Notes: generated by a model from the letters alone, not told the origin. A DNA stretch of 64,000 bases from Bacillota bacterium (GCA_023459275.1 JAEWVC010000023.1:21090-85089), one strand, 5' to 3'. Numbered from the stretch's first letter, positions 23,802 to 31,637 are shown. Numbers and translations are program-made.

Positions 23802-24770
23802 ATGGAACTATGGCAGCTTGCGCAGATGCAGCACCTTCCCCTGGAAGCAAAGATTCTCAAAACGCAGCTTCGCATCCGGGAATGGTACGAACATTGGGAT
23901 GGCATGGTCTATGTTTCCTTTTCAGGCGGAAAGGATTCCACCGTACTTTTGCATCTGGTCCGGTCCCTCTATCCGGAGGTCCCGGCTGTGTTTTCGGATA
24001 CCGGCCTGGAATTCCCCGAGATACGGGAATTCGTGAAAACAGTGGATAACGTGACATGGCTTCGTCCAGCTATGACTTTCCGGCAGGTCATTGAAAAGCA
24101 CGGGTATCCCGTTATCAGCAAAGAGCAAAGCGAGTGGATATACCGCGTCCGGGGCGGCAACCCCGCTGTTGCCAGGGAAAAGCTCACCGGCCTGCGAAGC
24201 AACGGACTGCCTTCCCGCTACCATATCGCCAGCCGGTGGCGTTATCTGGTGAACGCGCCTTTCAAAATCAGCGCAGGCTGCTGCGCCGAGATGAAGAAAA
24301 AGCCGCTAAAAAAGTACGCCAAGGAAACCGGGCGGGTGCCCATCATCGGGACGCTGGCCATGGAAAGCAAGCTGCGCACCCAGCAATGGCTCAATACCGG
24401 CTGCAACGCCTTTGATGCAAAGCGTCCCATTTCCACGCCTTTGTCCTTCTGGACAGACGCGGATATATGGGAATACCTCCGGCGTTTCGATGTGCCGTAC
24501 TCCCGAATTTATGACATGGGCTATGAACGTACCGGCTGCATTTTCTGTATGTTTGGAGCGCACCTGGACAAGGAGCCGACAAGGTTTCAGCGATTGCAGC
24601 GGACGCATCCCAAATTGTGGCGCTACTGTATCAGGGATTGGGAGGCGGGCGGCCTGGGCCTCCGCCTTGTCTTGGAGCATGTCGGGATTCCGTATGAAAA
24701 TTACATGATAGGAGCCGACCATGGAAATTCAAAAGATCAATGCCGCACTGCTCAATCCGGCAGCTTATAA
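23802..24770 (+). CDS. Phage PAPS-reductase/PP-loop family protein
   Basis: 322 residues; ATG follows GAGGTAAAC. The PP-loop is intact (Ser-Phe-Ser-Gly-Gly-Lys-Asp-Ser-Thr, about 38-46), with Val-Phe-Ser-Asp-Thr-Gly-Leu-Glu-Phe-Pro as in PAPS/APS reductases. Cys pairs occur near residues 165-166 (Cys-Cys) and 247-250 (Cys-Ile-Phe-Cys), which could carry an iron-sulfur cluster. The family activates an adenylated sulfur or other substrate; DndC of phosphorothioate systems is a relative. In phages it lies beside ParB and DNA methylase genes, so a DNA-modification role is likely. Its last 50 bases overlap the next gene. Confidence 0.85.
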   Translation: MELWQLAQMQHLPLEAKILKTQLRIREWYEHWDGMVYVSFSGGKDSTVLLHLVRSLYPEVPAVFSDTGLEFPEIREFVKTVDNVTWLRPAMTFRQVIEKHGYPVISKEQSEWIYRVRGGNPAVAREKLTGLRSNGLPSRYHIASRWRYLVNAPFKISAGCCAEMKKKPLKKYAKETGRVPIIGTLAMESKLRTQQWLNTGCNAFDAKRPISTPLSFWTDADIWEYLRRFDVPYSRIYDMGYERTGCIFCMFGAHLDKEPTRFQRLQRTHPKLWRYCIRDWEAGGLGLRLVLEHVGIPYENYMIGADHGNSKDQCRTAQSGSL

Positions 24771-26016
24771 CCCCCGGAAAGACCTGAAACCGGGGGACAA
24801 GGAATACGAAAAGCTGAAACGCTCCATTCAGGAGTTCGGGTATGTGGAGCCGGTCATATGGAATACACGGACCGGCAATGTGGTCGGCGGGCACCAGCGC
24901 CTCAAGGTATTGCTGGAAATGGGACAAACGGAGATCGACTGCGTGGTGGTTGACCTCGGCCTCCCAAGGGAGAAAGCGCTTAACATCGCCCTGAACAAAA
25001 TCCAAGGGGATTGGGATGAGGGCAAGCTGGCCTCGCTCATGGCCGACCTGGACGCATCGGCGTTTGACGTGTCCCTCACCGGTTTTGATCCCCAGGAAGT
25101 GGACGCCCTCATGAACAAGTTCTACTCCAAGGAAGCCGTGGAGGATGATTTCGATGAAGAGCAGGCCAAAAAAGATATAGCGGCATCCGGCGGTGCGGTT
25201 TCCCGGAAGGGCACGGTATGGCAGCTTGGAAATCACCGGCTCATGTGCGGCGACCCCGCATCCGCCGATGATTTCACCCGGCTCATGGATGGCGCGCATG
25301 CCCAATGCGCCGTAACGGCACCGCCCTCCATCCCCGCAAAGGAATATGCCAGGGATGGCATAGCGCCCTGGCTGGATGCCATGGAGGCGGCGGTCCGGAA
25401 CGTATGCAGGCATGCCGATATCATCTGCTGGAACATGAGCGACCTGTTCCATACCGGCTCCCAATTCATAGAGCCTACCGGCTTCATGAGCATGAAGCTG
25501 TTTGCCGATTGCAATTATCGTCCCCTTTGGGTGCGCGTCTGGAAAAAGCAAGGCCCCAGGATGGGTACGGGCACCCTTCATCTGGCCAGCAACAAGCCCA
25601 TGCCCGAGTACGAATACGTGGCGGCTTTTGCCGGGCAGGAGCAGGATGCCTACAACGATCAGGAATATGCCTGGGTTTCGGCGTTTGCCGCCCATAGCTT
25701 CCAGTTCGTCCGCAGGCTGACCAAGGAGGAACGCAGGAATTGGGGATATGCGGGCATCTGGGAGATCACGGCTGCACGCGCCGGAAAAAATGCCGCCGCG
25801 CTGCCGGTGGAACTTCCCTGGCGCTGCCTCAAGATGCATTCGGATATGGGCGGGCTGGTGGCCGATCCCTTTGCCGGGACCGGCACGACGCTCATAGCCG
25901 CCGAGCAAAGCGGGCGGCGCTGCTATGCCATGGCGGCTGACCCGGAAAATTGCGACCTGATAGCAAAACGCTGGGAACAATTCACCGGGGAAACGGCGGT
26001 TATGCTGCCTTCGTAA
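24721..26016 (+). CDS. ParB-DNA methyltransferase fusion with altered catalytic motif
   Basis: 431 residues. Residues 1-100 are a ParB-like domain (Ala-Tyr-Asn-Pro-Arg, Val-Val-Gly-Gly-His-Gln-Arg-Leu). Residues about 165-431 have the fold of a class beta (N4/N6) DNA methyltransferase: Gly-Asn-His-Arg-Leu-Met-Cys-Gly-Asp first, and the SAM motif Asp-Pro-Phe-Ala-Gly-Thr-Gly-Thr-Thr near the end. Motif IV, normally Asp/Asn/Ser-Pro-Pro-Tyr/Phe/Trp, reads Ala-Pro-Pro-Ser (about 200-203). Both the base-contacting residues are lost, so the enzyme may be inactive or act only as a DNA-binding subunit. Sequence otherwise looks under selection (no frameshift). Confidence 0.85.
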   Translation: MEIQKINAALLNPAAYNPRKDLKPGDKEYEKLKRSIQEFGYVEPVIWNTRTGNVVGGHQRLKVLLEMGQTEIDCVVVDLGLPREKALNIALNKIQGDWDEGKLASLMADLDASAFDVSLTGFDPQEVDALMNKFYSKEAVEDDFDEEQAKKDIAASGGAVSRKGTVWQLGNHRLMCGDPASADDFTRLMDGAHAQCAVTAPPSIPAKEYARDGIAPWLDAMEAAVRNVCRHADIICWNMSDLFHTGSQFIEPTGFMSMKLFADCNYRPLWVRVWKKQGPRMGTGTLHLASNKPMPEYEYVAAFAGQEQDAYNDQEYAWVSAFAAHSFQFVRRLTKEERRNWGYAGIWEITAARAGKNAAALPVELPWRCLKMHSDMGGLVADPFAGTGTTLIAAEQSGRRCYAMAADPENCDLIAKRWEQFTGETAVMLPS

Positions 26017-26029
26017 AGCGCTGAAAGCC

Positions 26030-26058
26030 TTCCCTTACGCCGCTTCCGGGAGTATCCT
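26030..26058 (+). promoter_or_regulatory. Repeated cargo promoter, copy 1
   Basis: -35 TTCCCT (26030-26035), 17-base spacer, -10 TATCCT (26053-26058); the spacer ends TTCCGGGAG. Most diverged of six related copies. Confidence 0.5.
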
Positions 26059-26086
26059 GTGTGCACTGAATGAAGGGGGTGCGCCC

Positions 26087-26455
26087 ATGGACCGGATTGG
26101 AGAATATACGCCTGCCTGCGGCGAAAAGCCGGCATGTATACTGCGAGACTTCTACTGCGAGGGATTCATTTTCAAAGACGAGGCGGCATATATCTCCCGG
26201 CCTGATGCCGTTTGTTATGTGGCTGAACTGTCTGATACCGTCTATACCCATAATGACCTGCTGGCGCTTTGTGAGGGGCAGGAAGCACTGGCCCGCGCAT
26301 GCTTCGATTCGCTGTGCTGGCAACATCCCGAAACATGGACCGATGAGCAATTTACCTGCGGTGAATGGGACAAATGCCCCGGCTGCGGGCGCTGGTTTGC
26401 TTGTTATGACGCGACGGAATGCCCTCATTGCCGCTTGGCGTATACAGGGGAATAG
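26087..26455 (+). CDS. Cargo protein with C-terminal zinc ribbon
   Basis: 122 residues from ATG 26087 (AGGGGG upstream). The body is acidic with Tyr/Cys-rich patches; the C-terminus is a zinc ribbon, Cys-Pro-Gly-Cys-Gly-Arg-Trp-Phe then Cys-Pro-His-Cys. No known function. First unit of the repeated-promoter cargo array. Related proteins might bind host enzymes; this is conjecture from context. Confidence 0.75.
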   Translation: MDRIGEYTPACGEKPACILRDFYCEGFIFKDEAAYISRPDAVCYVAELSDTVYTHNDLLALCEGQEALARACFDSLCWQHPETWTDEQFTCGEWDKCPGCGRWFACYDATECPHCRLAYTGE

Positions 26456-26497
26456 CGGGAAGGAACCAATTTCCTGTTCTTTTTTTGCCGGTGAGCC

Positions 26498-26526
26498 TTT
26501 CTTTCACCCCGCTTCCAGAGTAAGCT
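26498..26526 (+). promoter_or_regulatory. Repeated cargo promoter, copy 2
   Basis: -35 TTTCTT (26498-26503), 17-base spacer ending TTCCAGAG, -10 TAAGCT (26521-26526), followed by GTCCACACC. Confidence 0.6.
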
Positions 26527-26555
26527 GTCCACACCAAATCGGAGGGGGTGGAAAC

Positions 26556-26846
26556 ATGGCAAGGTTCAAACTCGGGAAAGTATGTGTGACCTGCGGGGTA
26601 AATGACCTCATGACGGAGAACGCGGAATTCATGAAATTCGTACACCGGTGCTTCACGCGCTTTACCGGCTGCGATTGGGGCGACATGACTGAGAGTGACA
26701 GGCGTCAAAATGAAGAAGCTCTCAAACACAATGACAATCGCCTCTTTGCAGCGTATGAGCACGCGGAGCATCCGGACTGGCGGCTATGGATCATTACGGA
26801 ATGTGACCGCAGCGCAACGACAGCACTTTTTCCCAGCGAGTATTGA
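26556..26846 (+). CDS. Small accessory protein of a widespread phage/plasmid family
   Basis: 96 residues from ATG 26556 with GGAGGGGG upstream. It begins Met-Ala-Arg-Phe-Lys-Leu-Gly-Lys and ends with the recognisable Trp-Ile-Ile-Thr-Glu-Cys-Asp-Arg-Ser-Ala-Thr-Thr-X-Leu-Phe-Pro-Ser-Glu-Tyr; the centre has Gly-Asp-Met near an Asn-rich helix. I recall this ending from small proteins on many plasmids and phages of Bacillota with no known activity. A DUF4314 gene follows after 17 bases in the same unit. Confidence 0.75.
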   Translation: MARFKLGKVCVTCGVNDLMTENAEFMKFVHRCFTRFTGCDWGDMTESDRRQNEEALKHNDNRLFAAYEHAEHPDWRLWIITECDRSATTALFPSEY

Positions 26847-26863
26847 GAAAGGCAGCGAGCAAA

Positions 26864-27091
26864 ATGAAAGGTTATCCTTCCCGCGAAATCGTAGCCAGCA
26901 TCCGGGAAAACTACCCCAAGGGGACACGGGTAGCCCTGGTTTGCATGAATGACCCTTACACAAAACTCCGGCCCGGCGATACAGGAACGGTGATGTTCGT
27001 GGACGATATCGGGACTGTCCACATCCAATGGAGCAATGGATCGATGCTGGGCGCGGTCTACGGCGAGGACGCTATTCGGAGAATAGAATAG
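26864..27091 (+). CDS. DUF4314 domain protein
   Basis: 75 residues from ATG 26864 (a TTG at 26843 is less likely). The DUF4314 motif is complete: Tyr-Pro-Lys-Gly-Thr-Arg-Val, Leu-Arg-Pro-Gly-Asp-Thr-Gly-Thr-Val, Asp-Asp-Ile-Gly-Thr-Val-His-Ile-Gln-Trp and Gly-Ser, an SH3-like beta barrel. The family is frequent in mobile elements; function unknown. A terminator follows at 27103. Confidence 0.85.
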   Translation: MKGYPSREIVASIRENYPKGTRVALVCMNDPYTKLRPGDTGTVMFVDDIGTVHIQWSNGSMLGAVYGEDAIRRIE

Positions 27092-27102
27092 GCCATCATG
27101 GA

Positions 27103-27125
27103 AAAGGCTCAAAAAGAGCCTTTTT
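27103..27125 (+). terminator. Terminator of cargo unit 2
   Basis: AAAGGCTC (27103-27110) pairs with GAGCCTTT (27116-27123) over five A; T run follows. Confidence 0.85.
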
Positions 27126-27149
27126 CCGTGCTTTTCTTTATGCTAAAGC

Positions 27150-27178
27150 TTGTCTTTAAGGTGGTCCCAGAGTAATCT
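27150..27178 (+). promoter_or_regulatory. Repeated cargo promoter, copy 3
   Basis: -35 TTGTCT (27150-27155), 17-base spacer ending TCCCAGAG, -10 TAATCT (27173-27178). Confidence 0.65.
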
Positions 27179-27208
27179 GTGCACACAAATTCAAAGGAGG
27201 CCACCGCA

Positions 27209-27583
27209 ATGACCAAGCACAAACCCATGCCCCTGAACCATGACGGCGAAACCTTGAACATTATGTTTGCCCGAAAGGTCTGCACGCTGCATGAACTGGA
27301 GAGCGAAATGCGCTCTATGAGAAGCCGCCCCAAACCCCGCTATGAGAAATCCTTCATCGCGGCTGAACGCGAGATGAACGTGGACGAATGGAGAGAGTTT
27401 ATTGACGATATGATGGCGCATCAGGACTGGCTGGAGGAATTCAGCGGCCTTGCCAGCGCTGCCGGGCTGTATGGCGAGCGCCGCCCTTGCATCAAGGTTT
27501 GGTGCAGGGCTTGCCCCAAGGCCATCATCATCAACACGGAAGGCTATGACCACGCGCGGTATACAAGCCTGCTCCCCGCCTAA
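27209..27583 (+). CDS. Cargo protein of unknown function
   Basis: 124 residues from ATG 27209 (AAAGGAGG). The first half is basic and helical (Arg-Ser-Met-Arg-Ser-Arg-Pro-Lys-Pro-Arg), the middle acidic with several Trp, and the end carries Cys-Arg-Ala-Cys-Pro-Lys-Ala. I recognise no family. Bounded by its own repeated promoter and a terminator, so it is a self-contained expression unit. Confidence 0.75.
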   Translation: MTKHKPMPLNHDGETLNIMFARKVCTLHELESEMRSMRSRPKPRYEKSFIAAEREMNVDEWREFIDDMMAHQDWLEEFSGLASAAGLYGERRPCIKVWCRACPKAIIINTEGYDHARYTSLLPA

Positions 27584-27649
27584 ACCCTCCCGGCCTGGAA
27601 ACAGGCCGTTTCCCGTCCCCTCCGGCATATGATAAGAAATCCCGCTAAG

Positions 27650-27673
27650 GTCCGAAACGCCGGACTTTTTTTT
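27650..27673 (+). terminator. Terminator of cargo unit 3
   Basis: GTCCG (27650-27654) pairs with CGGAC (27661-27665) followed by eight T. Confidence 0.85.
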
Positions 27674-27683
27674 GTCGTGAGCC

Positions 27684-27712
27684 TTGTCTTCCATGGCGTT
27701 CCAGGGTAAGCT
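27684..27712 (+). promoter_or_regulatory. Repeated cargo promoter, copy 4
   Basis: -35 TTGTCT (27684-27689), 17-base spacer ending TTCCAGGG, -10 TAAGCT (27707-27712), then GTCCACACCCAAAAACAAGG to the ribosome site. Confidence 0.65.
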
Positions 27713-27743
27713 GTCCACACCCAAAAACAAGGAGGGCAATGCC

Positions 27744-28079
27744 ATGGAACGGACAGCGGCAGATACCATGAAAAAGGCGCCAGGGAAAAAATATCTGATC
27801 AAGGGGCAAGAGATTCAGGAGCTTCAATATTTCCAATGGACGCATGAAACAACCCTTCGCAATGTCATTGTGGAAGGAAGCAAGGTTTCCTATGGCCCGG
27901 CTTACCAGAGTATGGCCAGCGATGGTGTCTATATTTCGCGCGGCCATATTTACTACGGAACCAACAATGGTAAAGCAACCTGCAATGGCAGGCCTGTCAC
28001 TGTTGCGGATATTGAAAATGACCCGCATTCACAAGTAACGCCTTTAGACAGTTTCCAAGCCAAGAGTCCGGCATATTGA
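27744..28079 (+). CDS. Cargo protein of unknown function
   Basis: 111 residues from ATG 27744 (AAGGAGGG). Short basic start, then a beta-rich domain with many Tyr and Gly (Ser-Tyr-Gly-Pro-Ala-Tyr, Gly-His-Ile-Tyr-Tyr-Gly) and one Cys. No recognised family. Single gene between promoter copy 4 and a terminator. Confidence 0.75.
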   Translation: MERTAADTMKKAPGKKYLIKGQEIQELQYFQWTHETTLRNVIVEGSKVSYGPAYQSMASDGVYISRGHIYYGTNNGKATCNGRPVTVADIENDPHSQVTPLDSFQAKSPAY

Positions 28080-28093
28080 ATGCAGGCAAAAAA

Positions 28094-28117
28094 AGCCCGA
28101 AACGCGGGCTTTTTTTG
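28094..28117 (+). terminator. Terminator of cargo unit 4
   Basis: AGCCCG (28094-28099) pairs with CGGGCT (28105-28110) followed by a run of T. Confidence 0.85.
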
Positions 28118-28126
28118 TTGTGAGCC

Positions 28127-28155
28127 TTGTCTTTCAGGGTGTGCCAGAGTAACCT
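28127..28155 (+). promoter_or_regulatory. Repeated cargo promoter, copy 5
   Basis: -35 TTGTCT (28127-28132), 17-base spacer ending GCCAGAG, -10 TAACCT (28150-28155); the leader that follows is nearly identical to that of copy 4. Confidence 0.65.
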
Positions 28156-28186
28156 GTCCACACCCAAAAACAAGGAGGTCAATCCC

Positions 28187-28573
28187 ATGAAACAGACGGT
28201 GGAAATGAAAAAGGAAGCCTTTGAGGCGCTCATGCGGGAAAACGGCTTCGAGCGGACCGGAGAGGCTGCATCGGACGGTACACCATTTTATGCGAGGTCA
28301 TGGTCAAGGGTATCCAAGGTGGCTTTCCATGGCGATATGGAAAGCAACTACCGTATTACAGCTTGTGAGAGATCGGGCTTCCCGCTTATCCGGACGTATG
28401 AAAACGGCAGGCATACCAGTACCCGCGACTATTCCAGCCCGAAGCGGGCCATAAACGCCATTAAAGAAATCATCCAGTACGCAGGGTATTCCATGGCAGA
28501 TATGCTTGCCGCAACCCCCACCCAATGCAAAGCGCTGGAATACAGCCGGAAAGACGGTGGTAGCAATGAATGA
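28187..28573 (+). CDS. Cargo protein of unknown function
   Basis: 128 residues from ATG 28187 (AAGGAGG). N-terminal helix (Lys-Lys-Glu-Ala-Phe-Glu-Ala-Leu-Met-Arg-Glu-Asn-Gly-Phe), then a beta-rich middle with Arg-Ser-Trp-Ser-Arg-Val and Asn-Tyr-Arg-Ile-Thr-Ala, then a helical end. Its stop overlaps the start of the next gene by eight bases, so the two are translated as a pair. No known family. Confidence 0.75.
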   Translation: MKQTVEMKKEAFEALMRENGFERTGEAASDGTPFYARSWSRVSKVAFHGDMESNYRITACERSGFPLIRTYENGRHTSTRDYSSPKRAINAIKEIIQYAGYSMADMLAATPTQCKALEYSRKDGGSNE

Positions 28574-29504
28574 ACAATTTTCAAACTGGCTGGCTTCCGG
28601 GGAAAGCAGCCCCATTCAATTCCGCACGAACAATATGTCTTTTTTCTTCTTCCGGGTGGCGAAGAATGCGGATTTCGATTACCTGTACTGCCAGAGCCAA
28701 TACCAGAACGATGCCCTTAAGCGCGACACAGCCTTTAAATATGCGGGCATCTATCATAAGCCGGACGGCTTGATTTATGACGGCCAATATGACCTGCGCT
28801 GCGCTTGCGGCGAGGCTGACACGGATAGCCGGAACGTGCAGGTATTGCAAAAACGGCTACAGGAAACCGTCCGCCATATGGTAGAAACCGCTGTCGGAAA
28901 TGACCGGCATAATCTGCAAGTCACCGGGATCACCAGCAAAGAGATTCGCAACAGATTGGATCTTTTCATTACATATAATGCCAAGACGAACGCCCGCTCC
29001 GCATACCTGGAGGGTGCGGATTTGGAGGAATGGCGCTTCCGTTGCGATTATTCGCCGGACAACTGGACGGAGGAATCCTTGCTTTCGTATATCTCCGATC
29101 CGGTGGGATATGCAGAAGCGGAAGCAGCGGCGTATATGGAAAAAAATCACGAGAGCATGTTATCTGACTTTTTGGAAAATGACGCTCTCATGGCAGAATA
29201 CCGGGCATTGCTGGCCGATACGCAAAACCCGGTTCACCGCGTAAAGAAAATCATGGCGGCCGTTGGCGCTACCAGCGCCAAGACGGTCAACATTGTCATT
29301 AACATGGAAGGCGTGGAGTTTTCATTCAAGGCGGAGGCCGGTCCGTTGCGGCGGGATTGCGGCTATTACTACAGCACCTATACCATGATGGCGGCGGACC
29401 GCCGGGGGTTTGAGCGGATATTCGGCAGGAGCGCGGATTACAGGCCGGAGCATATTATCAGGATTACATACGGCAGGAATGTGCTATATGAAGCCTGTGA
29501 ATAA
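28566..29504 (+). CDS. Large cargo protein of unknown function
   Basis: 312 residues from ATG 28566 (weak GGTGG site, overlap with the preceding gene). N-terminal domain rich in aromatic residues (Phe-Phe-Phe-Phe-Arg-Val), with Cys-Ala-Cys near residue 80; the middle is helical; the end is again beta-rich (Asn-Ile-Val-Ile-Asn-Met-Glu-Gly-Val-Glu-Phe-Ser-Phe). No catalytic motif is recognised. It is the largest member of the cargo array and has a paired small partner upstream, which resembles a two-component inhibitor or toxin-antidote layout, without further proof. Confidence 0.75.
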   Translation: MNEQFSNWLASGESSPIQFRTNNMSFFFFRVAKNADFDYLYCQSQYQNDALKRDTAFKYAGIYHKPDGLIYDGQYDLRCACGEADTDSRNVQVLQKRLQETVRHMVETAVGNDRHNLQVTGITSKEIRNRLDLFITYNAKTNARSAYLEGADLEEWRFRCDYSPDNWTEESLLSYISDPVGYAEAEAAAYMEKNHESMLSDFLENDALMAEYRALLADTQNPVHRVKKIMAAVGATSAKTVNIVINMEGVEFSFKAEAGPLRRDCGYYYSTYTMMAADRRGFERIFGRSADYRPEHIIRITYGRNVLYEACE

Positions 29505-29538
29505 GGCGGCGGACCGAAACAGTTAAAAACAATCTTTC

Positions 29539-29568
29539 AGGAACTTCCATATAGGAGGTTCCTTCTTT
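29539..29568 (+). terminator. Terminator of cargo unit 5
   Basis: AGGAACTTCC (29539-29548) pairs with GGAGGTTCCT (29554-29563) with one G-T pair; T-rich tail follows. Confidence 0.8.
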
Positions 29569-29669
29569 GTTATCCTTTTTGGATAGAAGGCTGCCATGCG
29601 AAAGCTCAAGCGGTATTAACCTACCGTCGGAATAATGAAAATAACGTGTTGATTTTTCACCTTTTGAGC

Positions 29670-29698
29670 TTGCCTTTCCGGGTGTGGTCGAGTAACAT
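29670..29698 (+). promoter_or_regulatory. Repeated cargo promoter, copy 6
   Basis: -35 TTGCCT (29670-29675), 17-base spacer ending GGTCGAG, -10 TAACAT (29693-29698). Confidence 0.6.
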
Positions 29699-29728
29699 CC
29701 AGTCACATCGAACGGGGAGGTCACGGAA

Positions 29729-29962
29729 ATGGACGCAAAGGAACTGAAAGAACTACAGCTACATACCCTTCGGGGCGACATCCAATCCTGCGGAATGGAC
29801 GGCCTTTCAAAAGAGGGTAATCGGAAAATCCTTTACAGCCGGTATGTTCACGGTACGGAAATTCCTGTTAGCAAGCAAGAGTTTAACACCATTCTGACCA
29901 CGGAATATGAAAAGGTAGAAGCATGGCGAATCCGCCAAGCGGCCAAAAAAGGCAAGGGATAA
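29729..29962 (+). CDS. Small cargo protein of unknown function
   Basis: 77 residues from ATG 29729 (GGGGAGG). It is helical and highly charged (Glu-Leu-Lys-Glu-Leu at the start, Lys-Lys-Gly-Lys-Gly at the end). No recognised family. Last unit of the repeated-promoter array, directly before the large terminase. Confidence 0.7.
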   Translation: MDAKELKELQLHTLRGDIQSCGMDGLSKEGNRKILYSRYVHGTEIPVSKQEFNTILTTEYEKVEAWRIRQAAKKGKG

Positions 29963-29983
29963 AATAGATAGCGGGTAAGGCAG

Positions 29984-30008
29984 AGAGCTTCTTCGGAGGC
30001 TCTTTTCC
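29984..30008 (+). terminator. Hairpin before the large terminase
   Basis: GAGCTT pairs with AGGCTC over a CTTCGG-type loop, with T-rich tail after 30002. It separates the cargo array from the late genes. Confidence 0.65.
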
Positions 30009-30038
30009 TTTGTTCATTTTCGCAGAAAGGAGGCAGCC

Positions 30039-31637
30039 ATGCGCAAGCTCAAGCGGTATAAGCCCACCGCCTTCAAAGCGGAAGGGTCGGTGTATAACAA
30101 AGCCATCGCCGATGCCGCCATATCCTTCATCGGCTGCCTCAAGCATACAAAAGGCGAATGGTACGGCCAGCCCTTTGAACTGATTGACTGGCAGGAACAG
30201 ATTATCCGGGACGTTTTCGGCATCATGAAGCCCAACGGATACCGGCAGTTCAACACGGCTTATATTGAAATTGCCAAGAAGCAGGGAAAATCCGAGCTTG
30301 CCGCCGCCATTGCCCTTTTGCTTACCTGCGGCGATTATGAGCATGGCGGCGAGGTATACGGCTGCGCCTCCGACCGGCAGCAGGCCTCCATCGTGTTCGA
30401 TGTGGCCGTGGATATGGTGGAGCAATGCCCTGCGCTCAAGGCGCGGATCAAACCCGTTCTCTCCCAAAAGCGCTTGATTTATAAACCCTTGGGCAGCTTT
30501 TATCAGGTGCTGTCCGCCGAGGCGTACACCAAGCATGGCCTGAATGTGCATGGCGTAGTGTTCGATGAACTGCACGCTCAACCGGGCCGCCAGCTTTATG
30601 ACGTGATGACTCACGGTTCAGGCGACGCCCGCAAGCAGCCCCTCTACTTCCTCATTACAACGGCGGGCAATGATCCACACTCCATTTGTTATGAGGTACA
30701 TCAAAAGGCGAAAGATATCCTGTCAGGCAGGAAGATAGACCGGACCTTCTATCCGGTCATCTATGGCGCAAATGAGGACGAAGACTGGACGGACCCGAAG
30801 GTTTGGGCTAAAGCCAACCCCTCCCTGGGCATTACGGTGGATATCGAAAAGCTCCATGCAGCCTGCGAAAGTGCCCGGCACAACCCCGCCGAGGAAAACC
30901 TATTCCGTCAGCTTCGCCTGAACCAATGGGTAAAGCAATCCGTTCGTTGGATGCCCATGGAAAAGTGGGATGCCTGCGGGTATGCAGTAAATCCGGTGCG
31001 GCTGCGTGGCCGCCCCTGCTATGGCGGCCTTGACCTTTCCTCCACCACCGACATAACGGCCTTCGTTCTGGTGTTCCCGCCCTGGGAGGATGACGATAAA
31101 TACACGATTCTTCCTTTTTTCTGGATTCCCGAGGATAACGTGGATACCCGCGTCCGCAGGGATCATGTTCCGTATGATATCTGGCGGCAGCAGGGACACC
31201 TCCAAACCACCGAGGGCAATGTTGTCCATTATGGTTTCATTGAGCAGTTCATTGAAACGCTGGGGACGCAGTACGACATCCGGGAGATTGCGTTTGACCG
31301 CTGGGGTGCCATTCAGATGACGCAGAACCTGGAGGGCCTCGGCTTTACCGTGGTTCCCTTTGGCCAGGGATTCAAGGACATGTCCCCGCCAACCAAAGAG
31401 CTTATGAAGCTCACCCTGGAGCAAAAGCTTACCCACGGCGGCCATCCGGTCCTGCGCTGGATGATGGACAATGTCTCCGCCCGCACCGACCCTGCGGGGA
31501 ATATCAAGGCGGACAAGGAAAAGTCCACGGAGAAGATAGACGGAGCCATTGCCACCATTATGGCGTTGGACCGGGCGATACGGCATGAGGGCAGCGGCGG
31601 TTCCGTTTACGACAATAGGGGGATTCTCATGTTGTAA
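30039..31637 (+). CDS. terL: Terminase large subunit (lambdoid/HK97 type)
   Basis: 532 residues; AAGGAGG upstream. ATPase domain with Walker A-like Ala-Lys-Lys-Gln-Gly-Lys-Ser (about 80-86) and Walker B Val-Val-Phe-Asp-Glu (about 177-181); nuclease domain with Gly-Gly-Leu-Asp-Leu-Ser-Ser-Thr-Thr-Asp (about 330), Phe-Asp-Arg-Trp-Gly and the last acidic Asp-Gly-Ala-Ile-Ala. It pumps phage DNA into the prohead and cuts it. Followed by about 100 bases without a gene before the portal. Confidence 0.95.
   Translation: MRKLKRYKPTAFKAEGSVYNKAIADAAISFIGCLKHTKGEWYGQPFELIDWQEQIIRDVFGIMKPNGYRQFNTAYIEIAKKQGKSELAAAIALLLTCGDYEHGGEVYGCASDRQQASIVFDVAVDMVEQCPALKARIKPVLSQKRLIYKPLGSFYQVLSAEAYTKHGLNVHGVVFDELHAQPGRQLYDVMTHGSGDARKQPLYFLITTAGNDPHSICYEVHQKAKDILSGRKIDRTFYPVIYGANEDEDWTDPKVWAKANPSLGITVDIEKLHAACESARHNPAEENLFRQLRLNQWVKQSVRWMPMEKWDACGYAVNPVRLRGRPCYGGLDLSSTTDITAFVLVFPPWEDDDKYTILPFFWIPEDNVDTRVRRDHVPYDIWRQQGHLQTTEGNVVHYGFIEQFIETLGTQYDIREIAFDRWGAIQMTQNLEGLGFTVVPFGQGFKDMSPPTKELMKLTLEQKLTHGGHPVLRWMMDNVSARTDPAGNIKADKEKSTEKIDGAIATIMALDRAIRHEGSGGSVYDNRGILML

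Noticed and set aside
23802..24770. Phosphorothioate (Dnd) system
   Set aside because: Only a DndC-like gene is present; no dndA, B, D or E genes are near.
26023..29720. CRISPR-like array
   Set aside because: The six repeats are spaced by whole genes and have promoter geometry, not 20-50 base spacers.
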